DNA of 7,128 bases, taken from an uncultured Opitutia bacterium (GTDB lineage: Bacteria > Verrucomicrobiota > Verrucomicrobiia > Opitutales > UBA953). The stretch spans positions 1 to 7,128 of the forward strand of contig CAJBPJ010000239.1 of assembly GCA_903957465.1 (NCBI GenBank), in the 5' to 3' direction. How positions within the stretch are numbered: the stretch's first letter is position 1; the number at the start of each line of letters is the position of its first letter. This document shows, one piece after another, positions 7,008 to 7,128 of this stretch. Made by a program: the position numbers and the translations under genes. The notes below the pieces were generated by a model. That model was not told the origin of the DNA. It made no database searches and saw nothing but the letters and a program-made list of their open reading frames with translations.

Positions 7008-7128
7008 ATGGCGCTTGAGAAACGTAGTTTAATTGACCAAGTCGAAGCTGCCTTGTGCGCCGAGATCAGCTCGGGGAAATGGCCTGAAGTCCTGCCCGGA
7101 CTACGTTCACTTACGGCAGAAGCAGAGC
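7008..7128 (+). CDS. GntR-like transcriptional regulator, partial (N-terminal 40 residues)
   Basis: Only the first 40 codons lie in the window. The pattern SLIDQVEAAL (7-16), EISSGKWPEVLPGLRSLTAE (19-38) matches the start of a GntR-type winged helix-turn-helix: an amphipathic first helix, the GxW turn, and the LPGxRxLTAE segment (LPS/PGERxLA in the family) that leads into the second helix. The third, DNA-reading helix and any ligand-binding domain are beyond the edge. In Verrucomicrobiota this kind of N-terminus is often joined to a LacI-type sugar-binding domain, but that cannot be seen here. The ATG at 7008 is the only ATG in this frame after the DUF1501 stop and fits the family's usual start. 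A TATAAT box and a dyad precede it. It could regulate itself or neighbours to the right; control of the operon to its left is possible but unsupported. Confidence 0.65.
   Translation, partial: MALEKRSLIDQVEAALCAEISSGKWPEVLPGLRSLTAEAE

Overview
The window looks like chromosomal DNA from a member of the PVC group, most likely Verrucomicrobiota. That placement is an inference. It rests on the pairing of a planctomycete-type cytochrome protein (PSCyt1/PSCyt2/PSD1, that is DUF1549/DUF1553) with a DUF1501 protein, a pair expanded in Planctomycetota, Verrucomicrobiota and Lentisphaerota, and on a GntR-like regulator start of a kind common in Verrucomicrobiota. There are no mobile elements, CRISPR arrays, tRNAs or rRNAs that I can see.

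Layout. Positions 1-1332 (minus strand) hold the first 444 codons of a citramalate synthase gene (cimA), whose C-terminus lies beyond the left edge. It diverges, across an 89-base gap containing an inverted repeat, from a plus-strand gene (1422-2171) for a small secreted protein that I do not recognise. After an 86-base gap comes the main feature, a two-gene operon. The first gene (2258-5425) encodes a 1055-residue exported protein with two CXXCH haem motifs, DUF1549, a LamG-like insert and DUF1553. The second (5422-6882) encodes a DUF1501 protein with a twin-arginine signal. The two genes overlap by ATGA. A 125-base gap then carries a perfect TATAAT box and an inverted repeat just before a gene running off the right edge (7008-7128+), whose first 40 residues look like the winged-helix start of a GntR-type regulator.

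How the genes may work together. CimA is a cytoplasmic biosynthetic enzyme (pyruvate plus acetyl-CoA to citramalate, towards 2-oxobutanoate and isoleucine) and is probably unrelated to the rest. The cytochrome/DUF1501 pair is almost certainly one functional unit outside the cytoplasmic membrane: one partner with a Sec-type signal and probable c-type haem, the other a Tat-exported protein of alkaline phosphatase/sulfatase-like ancestry. Their biochemical role is not established. The LamG-like module suggests, but does not prove, binding to a glycan or other extracellular ligand. The secreted protein upstream may belong to the same transcript. The regulator at the right edge has its own promoter-like signal and may be autoregulated. 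Most of the window is ordinary for this kind of genome; the least understood parts are the cytochrome/DUF1501 pair, the secreted orphan, and the short dyads in the two intergenic regions.
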